NCBI GenBank assembly: GCA_963608705.1
Contig: CAVDHB010000046.1
Span: 6,376 to 70,375, forward strand
Length of the DNA: 64,000 nt
Source of the DNA: CAVDHB01 sp963608705
GTDB taxonomy: Bacteria > Bacteroidota > Bacteroidia > Bacteroidales > Bacteroidaceae
Reading direction: 5' to 3'
Positions 17,629 through 26,539 of the stretch are shown in pieces. Each line of letters begins with the position of its first letter. The first letter of the stretch is position 1. The notes under the pieces are model-generated. The model searched no databases. It was given only the letters and a program-made list of their open reading frames with translations, and was not told where the DNA came from. A program made the translations under genes and the position numbers.

Positions 17629-19422
17629 ATGAAACGAACGCTTTTATTCCTCACACTACTCTTAGCCGGCTTCACATCTCAAGCGGCCATACGTACTTAT
17701 GAACTTACCTCTTACGGCATACTCCCCACGACCAAATCAAAGAACCTAAGTTCACGCTTGCGAGCCGTCTTGAATGAAATCCGCACAAAGACAAAGGCAT
17801 CTGATACCGTGATTGTGAAATTCAAGAAAGGGAAATACGCTTTCCATGCAGGAGACGCACAACCTGCCGAATTATATATATCCAACCACGACCAGGGACA
17901 GCCTAAAAGAGTGGCTATCCTCCTTGAGGCATGGAATAACCTGACTATTGACGGCAACGGCAGTGAATTTTTGTGCTATGGACGGATGCTGCCAATCGCA
18001 TTGATTGACTCAGAGAACTGCACCTTAAAAAACTTCTCCATAGACTTTCCCCACCCCCAAATCGCACAAGTGAAGATTGTGGAAAACAGAGGTGAAAAAG
18101 GAATTGTGTTTACACCCGCTCCGTGGGTCAGCTGGCGGAAAAACGACAAAGGGTATTTTGAGAACTACGGCGAAGGGTGGGCTGTTACCCCGTCTTCCGG
18201 CATCGCCTTTGACCCCAAGACACGACATATTGTGTATAACACCAGCGACCTGAGTATCCACACACAAGGTTTTGAAGACCTCGGCTCCGGCAAACTCCTG
18301 GCTCCTCACTGGAAAGACAAACGACTGCCGGCTGGCACCATCGTGGCAATGCGTTCCTGGGAACGCCCTGCTCCCGGCATCTTTCTCGACCATTGCCGTC
18401 ATACCAAGATAGCGAATACTACCGTACACTTTGCGGAAGGAATGGGACTTCTCGCACAAAGATGTGAAGGTGTCAGGCTGGAGAAATTCAATGTGAAGCT
18501 CCGTGGAAAGAAAGACCCACGCTATTTCACGACACAGGCGGACGCCACGCATTTCTCCCAATGCAAAGGGGAACTATTCTCCGACGACGGACTGTATGAA
18601 AATATGATGGATGATGCCATCAACATACATGGCGTCTATCTGAAAGTAACCAAACGCATCGACAGCCGGACGTTGCAATGCGCTTATATGCACCCCCAAT
18701 GCTGGGGTTTCGCATGGGGCGACAAGGGCGACACCGTGTCGTTCATCCGCTCAGCCACAATGGATGTAGTGGGCAGTCACAATGTAATCAAAAGCATTGC
18801 GCCTGCGGACGGCCATTCGACAACCGCCGCAAAGTCGTTTCTCCTTACATTTGAAAGGGACATACCCGATTCTGTCAACTCCGCAGAAGGGTTTGGAATA
18901 GAAAATCTCACATGGACACCGACCGTGACATTCACCCGAAACACCATCCGGAACAACCGTGCCAGGGGAGCCTTATTCTCATCTCCTCGTCATACACTTT
19001 GCGAGAATAATGTCTTTGACCATACTTCAGGAACGGCCATTCTCCTCTGCGGCGACTGTAACGGATGGTATGAAAGTGGAGCGGTGCGTTCTCTTGTCAT
19101 CCGCCGCAACCAATTCATCAACTCGCTGACGAATATGTTCCAGTTCACAAACGCCGTCATCTCCATTTATCCCGAAATACCACAACTCGACAAACAACAA
19201 GGCTATTTCCATGGAGGCAAAGAAGGAGCTATACTGATTGAAGACAACCTGTTCGAGACTTTCGACCATCCGCTTATTTACGCGAAGTCGGTAGACGGAC
19301 TGACGGTCAGAAACAACCGCGTCAAACGCAACAAAGACTATGCGCCATTCCACTGGAACAAGAAACAGATTCTACTGGAACATTGCAGACGCACGCAAAT
19401 AGAAGAGTCAAGAGAAGAATAA
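17629..19422 (+). CDS. Secreted GH110-like alpha-1,3-galactosidase (parallel beta-helix)
   Basis: A 597-residue exported protein with a signal peptide (residues 1-19, ending SQAA). The rest is a right-handed parallel beta-helix with repeated short turns such as ENCTLKNFSIDF, HCRHTKIANTTVHF and NVFDHTSGTAILLCGD. The central motif NMMDDAINIHGVYLKV and HPQCWGFAWGDKGDTVSF resemble GH110 enzymes, which remove alpha-1,3-linked galactose from blood-group-B-like glycans. The family is recognised by eye; another beta-helix glycosidase is possible. The last codons (ESREE) lie in a 70-bp direct repeat shared with the dcm 3' end, so the C-terminus overlaps that repeat. Confidence 0.65.
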   Translation: MKRTLLFLTLLLAGFTSQAAIRTYELTSYGILPTTKSKNLSSRLRAVLNEIRTKTKASDTVIVKFKKGKYAFHAGDAQPAELYISNHDQGQPKRVAILLEAWNNLTIDGNGSEFLCYGRMLPIALIDSENCTLKNFSIDFPHPQIAQVKIVENRGEKGIVFTPAPWVSWRKNDKGYFENYGEGWAVTPSSGIAFDPKTRHIVYNTSDLSIHTQGFEDLGSGKLLAPHWKDKRLPAGTIVAMRSWERPAPGIFLDHCRHTKIANTTVHFAEGMGLLAQRCEGVRLEKFNVKLRGKKDPRYFTTQADATHFSQCKGELFSDDGLYENMMDDAINIHGVYLKVTKRIDSRTLQCAYMHPQCWGFAWGDKGDTVSFIRSATMDVVGSHNVIKSIAPADGHSTTAAKSFLLTFERDIPDSVNSAEGFGIENLTWTPTVTFTRNTIRNNRARGALFSSPRHTLCENNVFDHTSGTAILLCGDCNGWYESGAVRSLVIRRNQFINSLTNMFQFTNAVISIYPEIPQLDKQQGYFHGGKEGAILIEDNLFETFDHPLIYAKSVDGLTVRNNRVKRNKDYAPFHWNKKQILLEHCRRTQIEESREE

Positions 19423-19475
19423 CTTATCCCACACTTCCTCTAACCGTTTGGCTATCTGATACGCCAGCACGGGAG
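19406..19475. repeat. 70-bp direct repeat, left copy
   Basis: Matches 22030-22099 with two mismatches over 70 bases. In the right copy the sequence is the 3' end of the cytosine methyltransferase gene; here it is a detached copy of that end, without the rest of the gene. Together they flank the outer-membrane barrel gene at 19505-21841. Confidence 0.9.
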
Positions 19476-19504
19476 AATCCAAGTCTGAACGTCCCTTACC
19501 TGTT

Positions 19505-21841
19505 CTATTTGGGTCCCACCATTTTTTCATATTGCTGAGAACCAGATACCGTATCTATATTGTCTGTTTTTCCTTTTTGGAAGAACCATGAAATAGAAAG
19601 ACGCACGAATCTATTTCGGTTTATATATCGCATGAATGTCCATGTAGTCGGCGTGTTTGTCTCCATTATCCGGCGCTTTCCCAATAAACAGGCCATCAAA
19701 TTCAACTGCAACCGATTCCGTAAGAATCCCTTGGTCACTCCGAAGGTAGCCTCGTATACCCAATGATACGTCTGCTCATACGTGGTGTAGGTTGGTTCTA
19801 AAAATCCGTCAACAGAGATGGTCCAGTCATGCTTGAAATTTAACGAGTTGCGTAGAGACAGATATTGGCGGAAAAGGGTCCTGTCATACTTGCGTCCGTT
19901 AAGGGTGGCATGCTGCGGACTCACCCCTATCCATTCATTGAAATTCAACCTCCAACATTTCATCAGCAGCAGATTCAAGTTCAACGAAAAACTGAAATAA
20001 TGTTCCGTAGCCACATTGTGAGGACTGTTAAAGAGCACTCCCTCACGCTCCGGGTCTTCTTGTGTAATCCATTCCATGCCATTCTTTGTCAGTTCATACT
20101 GCGCTGTCACGGACAGGAGATTGTTCCACAACCCCAAAGTTGCTTTAAAAGTATCCTCGGAAGAAGCTTTCAGATTTGGGTTGCCCGTCATGTATGAATT
20201 GTTATCATACCACACTATCGCTGTGGACATTGAAGCGTATGGAATATTATCCAGGCGATGGTTATACGCCACAAGCAGAGAATGTTGTTTCTTGCTCCCG
20301 AAAGGCAGCATGGCCTGTACATACGGAACAAACTGGTTTTGCGAATAGGATGACACATGCACACCGTCTGTCAACCACTGCGTGTACCTGGCCTTGTTCA
20401 ACTTCCAAAGCATTCCTATGGTATAATTCACCTTCCCCAAAAAGCCGTAGGCCGAGGAATAAAGCTGGTACCATTGCGCCTTGGTGTCTGTCGAAGTCTG
20501 ACTGCCCCGGAACTGTCCTGCTGACAGGAGAATCTGAGAAGGACGATACTCGGACTTCACACTGTTATAGGCCCCTCCATACATCAGTGTAAACTTATCG
20601 CTGAAACGATTTCGGAAATCGGCGTTCAACTGCCACAAATCCGACAGGGACTTCTGACGGTCTTCAGAAGCCAGCTTGTCATCCTGCAAATACGCACGGT
20701 TACGAGTCGTTTGATTCAGCTTGTAATAGTCCGCCTTCAATTGCATCCAAAAGCTCTTGCCCGGGTCAAAGGTGTATTGCAAATTACCTTCATGTGTCCT
20801 TGAAAAAGACGGAATCTGCAACAAAGACAGTCTCTGCGATGCTTCCGAACGGTCAAACGTCTCCTGATGCTGACCGTAATCTTCAAAAGAGAAATAGTAA
20901 TAAGCACCTATTTTATGTACCTTACGAATAGTCTGCGACAAACTGAGAACATTCCAGTAATTACGCCGGTGTCCTTTTCTTTCTATCTGCTGCTGTGTCA
21001 ACTGATTATTCGCACGCATATCCCAGTCATACGGATCTTCATAATTCCTGTGACTGGTATAGGCATAATCATACAGGCTCAGTGCCCCCTTTTTGGCCAC
21101 AATATACCCTCCGCCTTCACTACCGCTACGCAATTGAATTCTTTCAGCATAGTCCTGCTTGGCCGACAAAGAGCCATAATATCCCCCGTTCTTAGGCTGT
21201 TTCATGGTGATATATACTACCGGACCGCTCTGGCTCATCGAGTAATACTCCACCCGCACTTTCTCAATGTCTTCCGCCCGCAAATTGCGCAGCTCACCGC
21301 TGTTCTCCGCCACGGGTCTGTCATCTATATAATATTTACTAATCGAGGTGCCGTTCAACTTCAACACGCCCTCTTGCTCGAACATTCCCGGTAAAAAGCC
21401 CAACGCATCTCGCAAGTTTCGGTTCTTCGCAAAGTCCGCCGCCCGCATATCTACTATATATCCCGTGGCATCCTGACGCACACGAGAAGAGGTGACCGTA
21501 ATCCCGGCCAGTTCCTTTTCCCTCTGTCTTAGTTGTATAACTAAACCTTCCGTCCCGTTCCGGGCATTCAGAAAAGAGGTGAAGTACCCCACATGGGTAG
21601 TCCTCACTATCACCTCCTTATATTTCTCCGGCACTTTTATCGTAAATCGTCCGGCCTTGTCTGTCAGCACTCCTCCCACAAAAGAAGAATCCTGCGGATT
21701 CAACACGGCCACCGATACAAAGCTCATCCCCCTTCCATTCTTCCCCATCACACTTCCCGCCACCTTTTGCGCCTGCATAAGAGAACATACGCCAAAGGGC
21801 AATACACATGCCAATCCTACCTTTATTACCCAATTGTTCAT
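19505..21841 (-). CDS. Outer-membrane beta-barrel, TonB-receptor-like
   Basis: A 778-residue exported protein: signal peptide (residues 1-24, ending LMQAQ), a carboxypeptidase-regulatory-like domain (about 27-105, VAGSVMGKNGRGMSFVSVAV), a plug-like domain (about 112-215, with RNLRDALGFLPGMFEQEG and ISKYYIDDRPV) and a long C-terminal barrel. This is the architecture of Bacteroidota outer-membrane barrel proteins related to TonB-dependent receptors. No SusD partner is present. The gene sits between 70-bp direct repeats, which suggests it arrived or was duplicated separately from its neighbours. Substrate unknown. Confidence 0.8.
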   Translation of the reverse strand: MNNWVIKVGLACVLPFGVCSLMQAQKVAGSVMGKNGRGMSFVSVAVLNPQDSSFVGGVLTDKAGRFTIKVPEKYKEVIVRTTHVGYFTSFLNARNGTEGLVIQLRQREKELAGITVTSSRVRQDATGYIVDMRAADFAKNRNLRDALGFLPGMFEQEGVLKLNGTSISKYYIDDRPVAENSGELRNLRAEDIEKVRVEYYSMSQSGPVVYITMKQPKNGGYYGSLSAKQDYAERIQLRSGSEGGGYIVAKKGALSLYDYAYTSHRNYEDPYDWDMRANNQLTQQQIERKGHRRNYWNVLSLSQTIRKVHKIGAYYYFSFEDYGQHQETFDRSEASQRLSLLQIPSFSRTHEGNLQYTFDPGKSFWMQLKADYYKLNQTTRNRAYLQDDKLASEDRQKSLSDLWQLNADFRNRFSDKFTLMYGGAYNSVKSEYRPSQILLSAGQFRGSQTSTDTKAQWYQLYSSAYGFLGKVNYTIGMLWKLNKARYTQWLTDGVHVSSYSQNQFVPYVQAMLPFGSKKQHSLLVAYNHRLDNIPYASMSTAIVWYDNNSYMTGNPNLKASSEDTFKATLGLWNNLLSVTAQYELTKNGMEWITQEDPEREGVLFNSPHNVATEHYFSFSLNLNLLLMKCWRLNFNEWIGVSPQHATLNGRKYDRTLFRQYLSLRNSLNFKHDWTISVDGFLEPTYTTYEQTYHWVYEATFGVTKGFLRNRLQLNLMACLLGKRRIMETNTPTTWTFMRYINRNRFVRLSISWFFQKGKTDNIDTVSGSQQYEKMVGPK

Positions 21842-21895
21842 AAGTGTTTTGTATTACAATGTGACTTTTTATAGCCTCATCTGATTAAAACACCA

Positions 21896-21903
21896 CAAAT
21901 ATA
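21896..21903 (-). promoter_or_regulatory. -7-like box upstream of the barrel gene
   Basis: On the minus strand this reads TATATTTG, matching TAnnTTTG, 54 bases before the start at 21841. The -33 TTTG is not clear. Confidence 0.4.
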
Positions 21904-21982
21904 CTATTTTATTCCCTTTATAATAGAAATTATGAATACAAAAAGAGAATGCACCATTCAATTTAACATTACAAAGCGAATA

Positions 21983-22028
21983 ATACCACAACTCGACAAA
22001 CAGCAAGGCTATTCTATGGAGGCAAAAA
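21983..22028. pseudogene. Remnant of the GH110-like gene fused to the dcm 3' end
   Basis: These 46 or so bases match 19177-19223 inside the GH110-like gene, with a one-base deletion and few mismatches, and run directly into the right 70-bp repeat. Relative to the intact gene about 180 bases are missing between the two parts. It is a degenerate second copy of the GH110-dcm junction. Confidence 0.75.
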
Positions 22029-22029
22029 A

Positions 22030-22099
22030 AGTCAAGAGAAGAATAACTCATCCCACACTTCCTCTAACCGTTTGGCTATCTGATACGCCAACACGGGAG
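22030..22099. repeat. 70-bp direct repeat, right copy
   Basis: Partner of 19406-19475. It includes the last 22 or so codons of the cytosine methyltransferase on the minus strand plus two bases beyond the stop. Confidence 0.9.
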
Positions 22100-23363
22100 G
22101 AACGGCATTTCCTATGACCTTGTAAGCCCCGGAAGGACTGAGTACATATCCACGGCCATTCTCTTTCTTCGACACGAAAGGATAGTCGGGCGGGAATGTC
22201 TGGATGAGGGCGCATTCCCTGGGAGTCAGTCTTCTCTCCGATAATCCTTTAGAGAGTTCTGCGGTGTGTTTGCCTCCATGCGCCTCCGACAAACGGCGGA
22301 ACTCTATGTTACCGTGATGCTCGGAACGGATGGTAGGGCCTAAATAATCCAATTTTATTTCCGTCTGCCCCTGACTGCCGTTAGACAAATACTTCGCTTT
22401 GGAATAAGTCTGCTGCGATAAGTCTGCGGAATCCGCTGGTTCTCTTACATCCTCCAATACATCCGCCGTAGTGACAAACGGAAGTTTCCCTTCCTCCGCA
22501 CCTTTGAGGGAATGCGAAGGCAGAGGATAAGGATTGTATTCCTCCGGCACGCAAGGACTCTCCAACGCCCGCAACGCCTCTTTCCGCAAGGCATCTTTGC
22601 GGATGCCGATAAAGATGACACGTTCCCTGGACTCCGGCACACCGTAATTCCCCGCATTCAGTACCTGTGGCGGCAATACAATATAGCCGTTCCCATCGGC
22701 ACTGGCAAAGTCCTTTTGAATAATGTCCTTCACGTCTCCGAGATTCACCAGCCCTTTCACATTTTCCGCCACGAAAAGCTTGGGTTTCACGATGTCTATG
22801 ACCTGTTTCATCCAGTAATAGAGCTTTCCTCTTGTCTCTTCCGATGGTGCGTCCTCCTCCCTTTTCTTTCCCCAGTCGTTCTTGTCCGAGTCAAATCCCT
22901 TCCGTTTCCCGGCCACACTGAAATCCTGGCAAGGAAATCCCCCTGTCACTACGTCCACCTTCTCCGGGAACACTTTCAACCCTTGACGGTGCATTTTCAC
23001 TAATTCCACCACGCTTTGCTTACGGAACAAAGAAGAAGGATAGCCAAACCGACTCATATAAGCCGTCCAAGCCATTTCCGCCTCTGTCAGAATATCGTTG
23101 GCAAAGACAGACTGGAAACGGTTTTTCCGAAGCATCACCCATTTCTCATTGAGCGCATGGTCTATCCATTCCTTACGAGCCACCGACTTCGCAGGAGCGA
23201 TAAACGCCCCTTCAAAGCCCAAGTCCATGCCTCCGCAGCCGGAAAAGAGGGAAAGCACACGAAGCACAGGCTTCTTTTCCTCCATGCGGAAACGCATAGT
23301 GGAAGGAAAATCAGCTAAAATATCGGATGAGTCTTTCGGTATCTCGTAAGTGAAGTCTGTCAT
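22032..23363 (-). CDS. DNA (cytosine-5)-methyltransferase, orphan
   Basis: C5-cytosine methyltransferase of 443 residues with the canonical motifs in order: I LSLFSGCGGMDLGFEGAF (about 36-53), IV GGFPCQDFSVAGKRKGF with the catalytic PCQ cysteine, VI VAENVKG, VIII ESRERVIFIGIR, IX RRLTPRECALIQTFPPDY and X VIGNAVPP. The target-recognition region lies between VIII and IX, and the site cannot be predicted. No restriction endonuclease, Vsr nuclease or specificity subunit is adjacent, so it is either a solitary methylase or the remains of a restriction system. It has its own promoter at 23383-23414. Confidence 0.92.
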   Translation of the reverse strand: MTDFTYEIPKDSSDILADFPSTMRFRMEEKKPVLRVLSLFSGCGGMDLGFEGAFIAPAKSVARKEWIDHALNEKWVMLRKNRFQSVFANDILTEAEMAWTAYMSRFGYPSSLFRKQSVVELVKMHRQGLKVFPEKVDVVTGGFPCQDFSVAGKRKGFDSDKNDWGKKREEDAPSEETRGKLYYWMKQVIDIVKPKLFVAENVKGLVNLGDVKDIIQKDFASADGNGYIVLPPQVLNAGNYGVPESRERVIFIGIRKDALRKEALRALESPCVPEEYNPYPLPSHSLKGAEEGKLPFVTTADVLEDVREPADSADLSQQTYSKAKYLSNGSQGQTEIKLDYLGPTIRSEHHGNIEFRRLSEAHGGKHTAELSKGLSERRLTPRECALIQTFPPDYPFVSKKENGRGYVLSPSGAYKVIGNAVPPVLAYQIAKRLEEVWDELFFS

Positions 23364-23382
23364 GGATGAATGAATATGGCCG

Positions 23383-23414
23383 CAAAAGTACGGTTTTCTG
23401 CTTGGAATACCAAA
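23383..23414 (-). promoter_or_regulatory. Promoter of the cytosine methyltransferase gene
   Basis: On the minus strand TTTG (complement of 23411-23414), 20 bases, then TACTTTTG (complement of 23383-23390). This is a perfect Bacteroidota -33/-7 pair, 20 bases before the start codon, and it abuts the 3' end of the next upstream gene. Confidence 0.75.
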
Positions 23415-23416
23415 CC

Positions 23417-24442
23417 TTAGTACATTACCATTCCATTTAAGGCACTATCTATATAAGCACTGTTTTGTGGCAAATCAGCCGTATTGTTCCAATAAGGTGC
23501 CGTATAGGAATGGGATTTGGGAAAACTATAATCCTTTTCCAACTTCAGCTTCTTTATATCCTTGGGAGAGACATATTGGATATCTGTCACATGGAACTCA
23601 TAATTCGACTCAATGGTTACGGGTGTACGTTTTTTCTTTTGAATTTCCACCTTGTTATAAGCCTTCATGTTCTTGAGATTCATCCATGTACAAGCCTTAT
23701 CGTTATAGACGGCCGCATAGTTGAGTTTCTTGAAACAAATCTTATTTCCAAAGAAAGAGAACTTCTGCTCCTTTAAAGGTGCCAGCTTGTCTATGTAAAT
23801 GAAATATGCTTGTTGTACAGAATCATTACGGATAAAACCAACCACATTGTCACCCTTTTGTACACTGTCTCCATTCAGTCTTAGGTCGTCATGCAAAGGA
23901 TTTTCCAAAGTGGGGACACCGGGTGCGGAGACACCCACGACTTTGATAAACGCCTTGGGATCCTCCAATCTCTTATTATAGAAAGAACGCCATTGGAGCA
24001 GACGGTAGCGAGTTTTCTTTGCCGATTTGCAAGGGATATAATATTCCACTATTCCGTCCGTATAATACTTTATCAAATTATTATCTAATTCATAACTTCG
24101 ATACAGTCCGGTCAGTTTAATATAGTCATCTTCTGACGAAGGATTCACATTTACCTCCTTCAAGGTATAAGATAACGGACTTAAGAATAGTGTCTTACTC
24201 TGTTGAGTTAAAACAGTATCCAATGTCTGATAAGACAGATGTTGGATGGATACTGTACGGTCGTTCATCACAGAGGATGGCAGATAGCCCTGTTTGTCTG
24301 ATTCCGCTATCACTTTACCTTTACTTAAAACCGAAGCATAGGGAACAGGTTCCCCCGAAACCTTGTTGAGTAAACGTACTTGCGCCACAAGAGGGACACA
24401 TTGCGTGCATAAACCAAAGAAAATAATGTAGAATTTTTTCAT
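23417..24442 (-). CDS. Exported protein with carboxypeptidase-regulatory-like domain
   Basis: A 341-residue protein with a signal peptide (residues 1-20, ending PLVAQ) and an N-terminal beta-sandwich of the carboxypeptidase-regulatory-like type (about 22-95, VSGEPVPYASVLSKGKVIAE). The remaining 245 residues are not recognised; they lack a barrel-like length. Such proteins in this phylum are often annotated only by the N-terminal domain. It follows the pectate-lyase-like gene by 26 bases and is probably cotranscribed with it. Confidence 0.7.
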   Translation of the reverse strand: MKKFYIIFFGLCTQCVPLVAQVRLLNKVSGEPVPYASVLSKGKVIAESDKQGYLPSSVMNDRTVSIQHLSYQTLDTVLTQQSKTLFLSPLSYTLKEVNVNPSSEDDYIKLTGLYRSYELDNNLIKYYTDGIVEYYIPCKSAKKTRYRLLQWRSFYNKRLEDPKAFIKVVGVSAPGVPTLENPLHDDLRLNGDSVQKGDNVVGFIRNDSVQQAYFIYIDKLAPLKEQKFSFFGNKICFKKLNYAAVYNDKACTWMNLKNMKAYNKVEIQKKKRTPVTIESNYEFHVTDIQYVSPKDIKKLKLEKDYSFPKSHSYTAPYWNNTADLPQNSAYIDSALNGMVMY

Positions 24443-24468
24443 GAAATTCCAAGAATTAAAATAAGTCG

Positions 24469-25983
24469 TTATTTCTTATGTACTTCCGTCAATTCATCCA
24501 GATACACCTCCAGATTAGTATAGGACGGACTTAGGTTGTATTTACTTCCGTCTGCGTCATTCCTTGGATCCAGTCCATTCTTCGTTTCCCAATCATCCGG
24601 CATGCCATCCTTGTCAGTGTCCACAGGAGCAGTGACGGACTTATACACAGGCCATCCTCCCACATCGGAAGGCTGGTCAATCATGCCCAACGTACTACCA
24701 TGGCTGCCCTCGTAAGTGTAGTTTCCCTTCCGAACTTCCTCCACAATACGCTGGTCTATACGGTCTCTATGCAGAGACGCTCCTGCATGAAGTAAAACGG
24801 ACTTATAGGCATCCTGAGCGGATTCCAAGGTTTGATGCGGCGCAATGTCGAAAGGTTGAGGAGAAAGATAAGCTGCAAGAGATGCGTCTTTCTCTTTTAC
24901 AATCAACCCCTTGGCGTTGTCTTTATTTACCTTCTCAATCTCATTCCGCTGCTTGTCGTTCAGCGCAGGGCAAGAACTGTCTATGATGTTTCCCTCGAAA
25001 TAGAAAACACCATGAATCCCCTTCTTGTTCTGATTCTTTCCGTCATCCGCATAAGCCGTGAAAAGACGTTTATAAGAAGTTTTAGTGGCTGTATAAGGTC
25101 CCGGTTTATAATAGTTCCGCAAAAAATTGTAAGAACCTCCTTCCCCAGCATACGCACCGGCACTCCCATAATTATAAATGACATTGTTGAAAAGCTCCAC
25201 TTTCTCCTTCTCAGGCATCCCTGTATAACGGCTTCCACACAAGCGAGGTGTGCGGTTGGTATGGTGCGCCAAGAGATTGTGATGAAAGGTAGCCGGTTCT
25301 CCTCCCCATATTCCTCCGTATCCATGCTTTCCCTTTTCATGAATTGAATTAGTGAGACTCTCGCTAATCAGACACCATTGCACGGTTAGGTTCTCCACAT
25401 CATAGAAAGTAGCACACTCGTCTGTACTCCAGCTCATAGAGCAATGGTCTACAATGATATTTCTCACCCCCTGTTGAAAAGCGTTCATAGCATCGTCTCC
25501 TTTCTGCTTGATTTCTGCCCCCATACGTGAACGGATATAACGGACAATGACATTGCTTGCTTGTATTTGGAAGGTATAATTCTTCAGACAGATACCGTCT
25601 CCCGGTGCCGTCTGCCCCGCAATGGTCACATCCCCATTACGCACCTTCAATGGCTTGGATAATTTTATCAATCCGCTAACAGCAAATACGATAGTACGCA
25701 CGCCCTTTTGGTCTATCGCCCAACGGAGTGTACCCTCGGAACCGTCATCCGCCAAAGAAGTCACAATATAGACCTTTCCCCCTGCACCTCCAGTGGTGTA
25801 CATTCCGGCACCATCCGCTCCAGGAAAGGCGGGAATCTTACTGCGGTCTGGTATGGAGCAAGTGGGCATTCCCATGGGTCCTGTAAACTTTCCCCTTATA
25901 TTAGAAGAAGCATAAGCACTTTCTGTCAAAAGAAAGATGGACAATGCCATACATACAACACCTTTATGTCTTGTGTAATTCAT
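24469..25983 (-). CDS. Secreted pectate-lyase-like polysaccharide lyase (PL1-type)
   Basis: A 504-residue exported beta-helix protein with a signal peptide (residues 1-25). Typical features of PL1-type lyases are AFPGADGAGMYTTGGAGGKV, GTLRWAIDQKGVRTIVFAVSG, VRYIRSRMG, IVDHCSMSWSTDE (metal-binding acids) and HHTNRTPRLCGSR (catalytic arginine region). The C-terminus has DKDGMPDDWETKNGLDP, a calcium-binding-like segment common in Bacteroidota lyases. It should cleave pectin or a similar uronic-acid polymer outside the inner membrane. It is probably first in an operon with the next gene. Confidence 0.8.
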   Translation of the reverse strand: MNYTRHKGVVCMALSIFLLTESAYASSNIRGKFTGPMGMPTCSIPDRSKIPAFPGADGAGMYTTGGAGGKVYIVTSLADDGSEGTLRWAIDQKGVRTIVFAVSGLIKLSKPLKVRNGDVTIAGQTAPGDGICLKNYTFQIQASNVIVRYIRSRMGAEIKQKGDDAMNAFQQGVRNIIVDHCSMSWSTDECATFYDVENLTVQWCLISESLTNSIHEKGKHGYGGIWGGEPATFHHNLLAHHTNRTPRLCGSRYTGMPEKEKVELFNNVIYNYGSAGAYAGEGGSYNFLRNYYKPGPYTATKTSYKRLFTAYADDGKNQNKKGIHGVFYFEGNIIDSSCPALNDKQRNEIEKVNKDNAKGLIVKEKDASLAAYLSPQPFDIAPHQTLESAQDAYKSVLLHAGASLHRDRIDQRIVEEVRKGNYTYEGSHGSTLGMIDQPSDVGGWPVYKSVTAPVDTDKDGMPDDWETKNGLDPRNDADGSKYNLSPSYTNLEVYLDELTEVHKK

Positions 25984-25987
25984 GCGG

Positions 25988-25995
25988 CAAATTTA
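25988..25995 (-). promoter_or_regulatory. -7-like box close to the pectate-lyase start
   Basis: Minus strand TAAATTTG fits TAnnTTTG but ends only four bases before the ATG at 25983. If used, the mRNA would be nearly leaderless. No -33 element is clear, so this is tentative. Confidence 0.3.
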
Positions 25996-26083
25996 CGAAA
26001 AATTTAAATGAGAATATAGCCTATTGCGTACTTTTTGCTGCATTCCCAATTACAGACCTATTCAACATGATTCTTTCAGAATA

Positions 26084-26125
26084 CAAGAAAAAAACATCCC
26101 GCCGAGAATCATATTCTCAGCGGGA
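26084..26125 (-). terminator. Rho-independent terminator after the PepSY-like pair
   Basis: The stem arms TCCCGCCGAGAAT (26097-26109) and ATTCTCAGCGGGA (26113-26125) pair with one mismatch around a three-base loop. On the minus strand the hairpin is followed by a run of T (the A tract at 26084-26094), as expected for termination of the leftward genes. Confidence 0.85.
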
Positions 26126-26152
26126 CATAATATGTGTTGTTATGAGTTATGC

Positions 26153-26497
26153 TTATTTCACCTCTTTTCCGTCAGCCGTGAAGTAGGAAGACTTCACTCC
26201 TTCTGCGTCTTTATAGTTCAAACGATACACCAACACGCCCTTGATGGTGGCCGAAGCGGCATCGGACACATTGGTTTCTGGATAAGCCGTCTTGAAAGCG
26301 TTGGTCACCACTTCGGGAACTGTCGTCAAGTCGATGGTCTCGAACTTAGGATTTATGGGTGCCGTAGCCTGTGTGGCCGTAGTAGTGGAATCAGCCGCTG
26401 TAGTCTGAGCGGCAGTGTTCGCTGTCTTCACATCCTGCGCCATAGCCATTGCGCCTATTCCCATCACCATTGCGATTGCTACAAATATATTTTTCAT
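26153..26497 (-). CDS. Small secreted PepSY-like protein, copy 2
   Basis: A 114-residue protein with a signal peptide (MKNIFVAIAMVMGIGAMAMA) and a Thr/Ala-rich linker, then a PepSY-like fold: TVPEVVTNAFKTAYPETNV followed by GVLVYRLNYKD and FTADGKEV. It is a tandem paralogue of the gene at 26540-26878; the signal peptides and C-terminal halves are nearly the same. PepSY-like periplasmic domains are thought to modulate proteases or sense envelope conditions; the role here is unknown. Confidence 0.75.
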   Translation of the reverse strand: MKNIFVAIAMVMGIGAMAMAQDVKTANTAAQTTAADSTTTATQATAPINPKFETIDLTTVPEVVTNAFKTAYPETNVSDAASATIKGVLVYRLNYKDAEGVKSSYFTADGKEVK

Positions 26498-26539
26498 GAT
26501 GTTTTCTTTTTGTGGTTAGTAATATAGGGTGTTATTGAC

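Noticed and set aside
19505..21841. SusC-type transporter
   Set aside because: It lacks the VVVGYGTQ signature and a SusD partner, and is about 300 residues shorter than SusC proteins.
22032..26000. Complete restriction-modification system
   Set aside because: No endonuclease, helicase or specificity gene is found beside the methyltransferase; the neighbours are a barrel gene, an unknown exported protein and a lyase.
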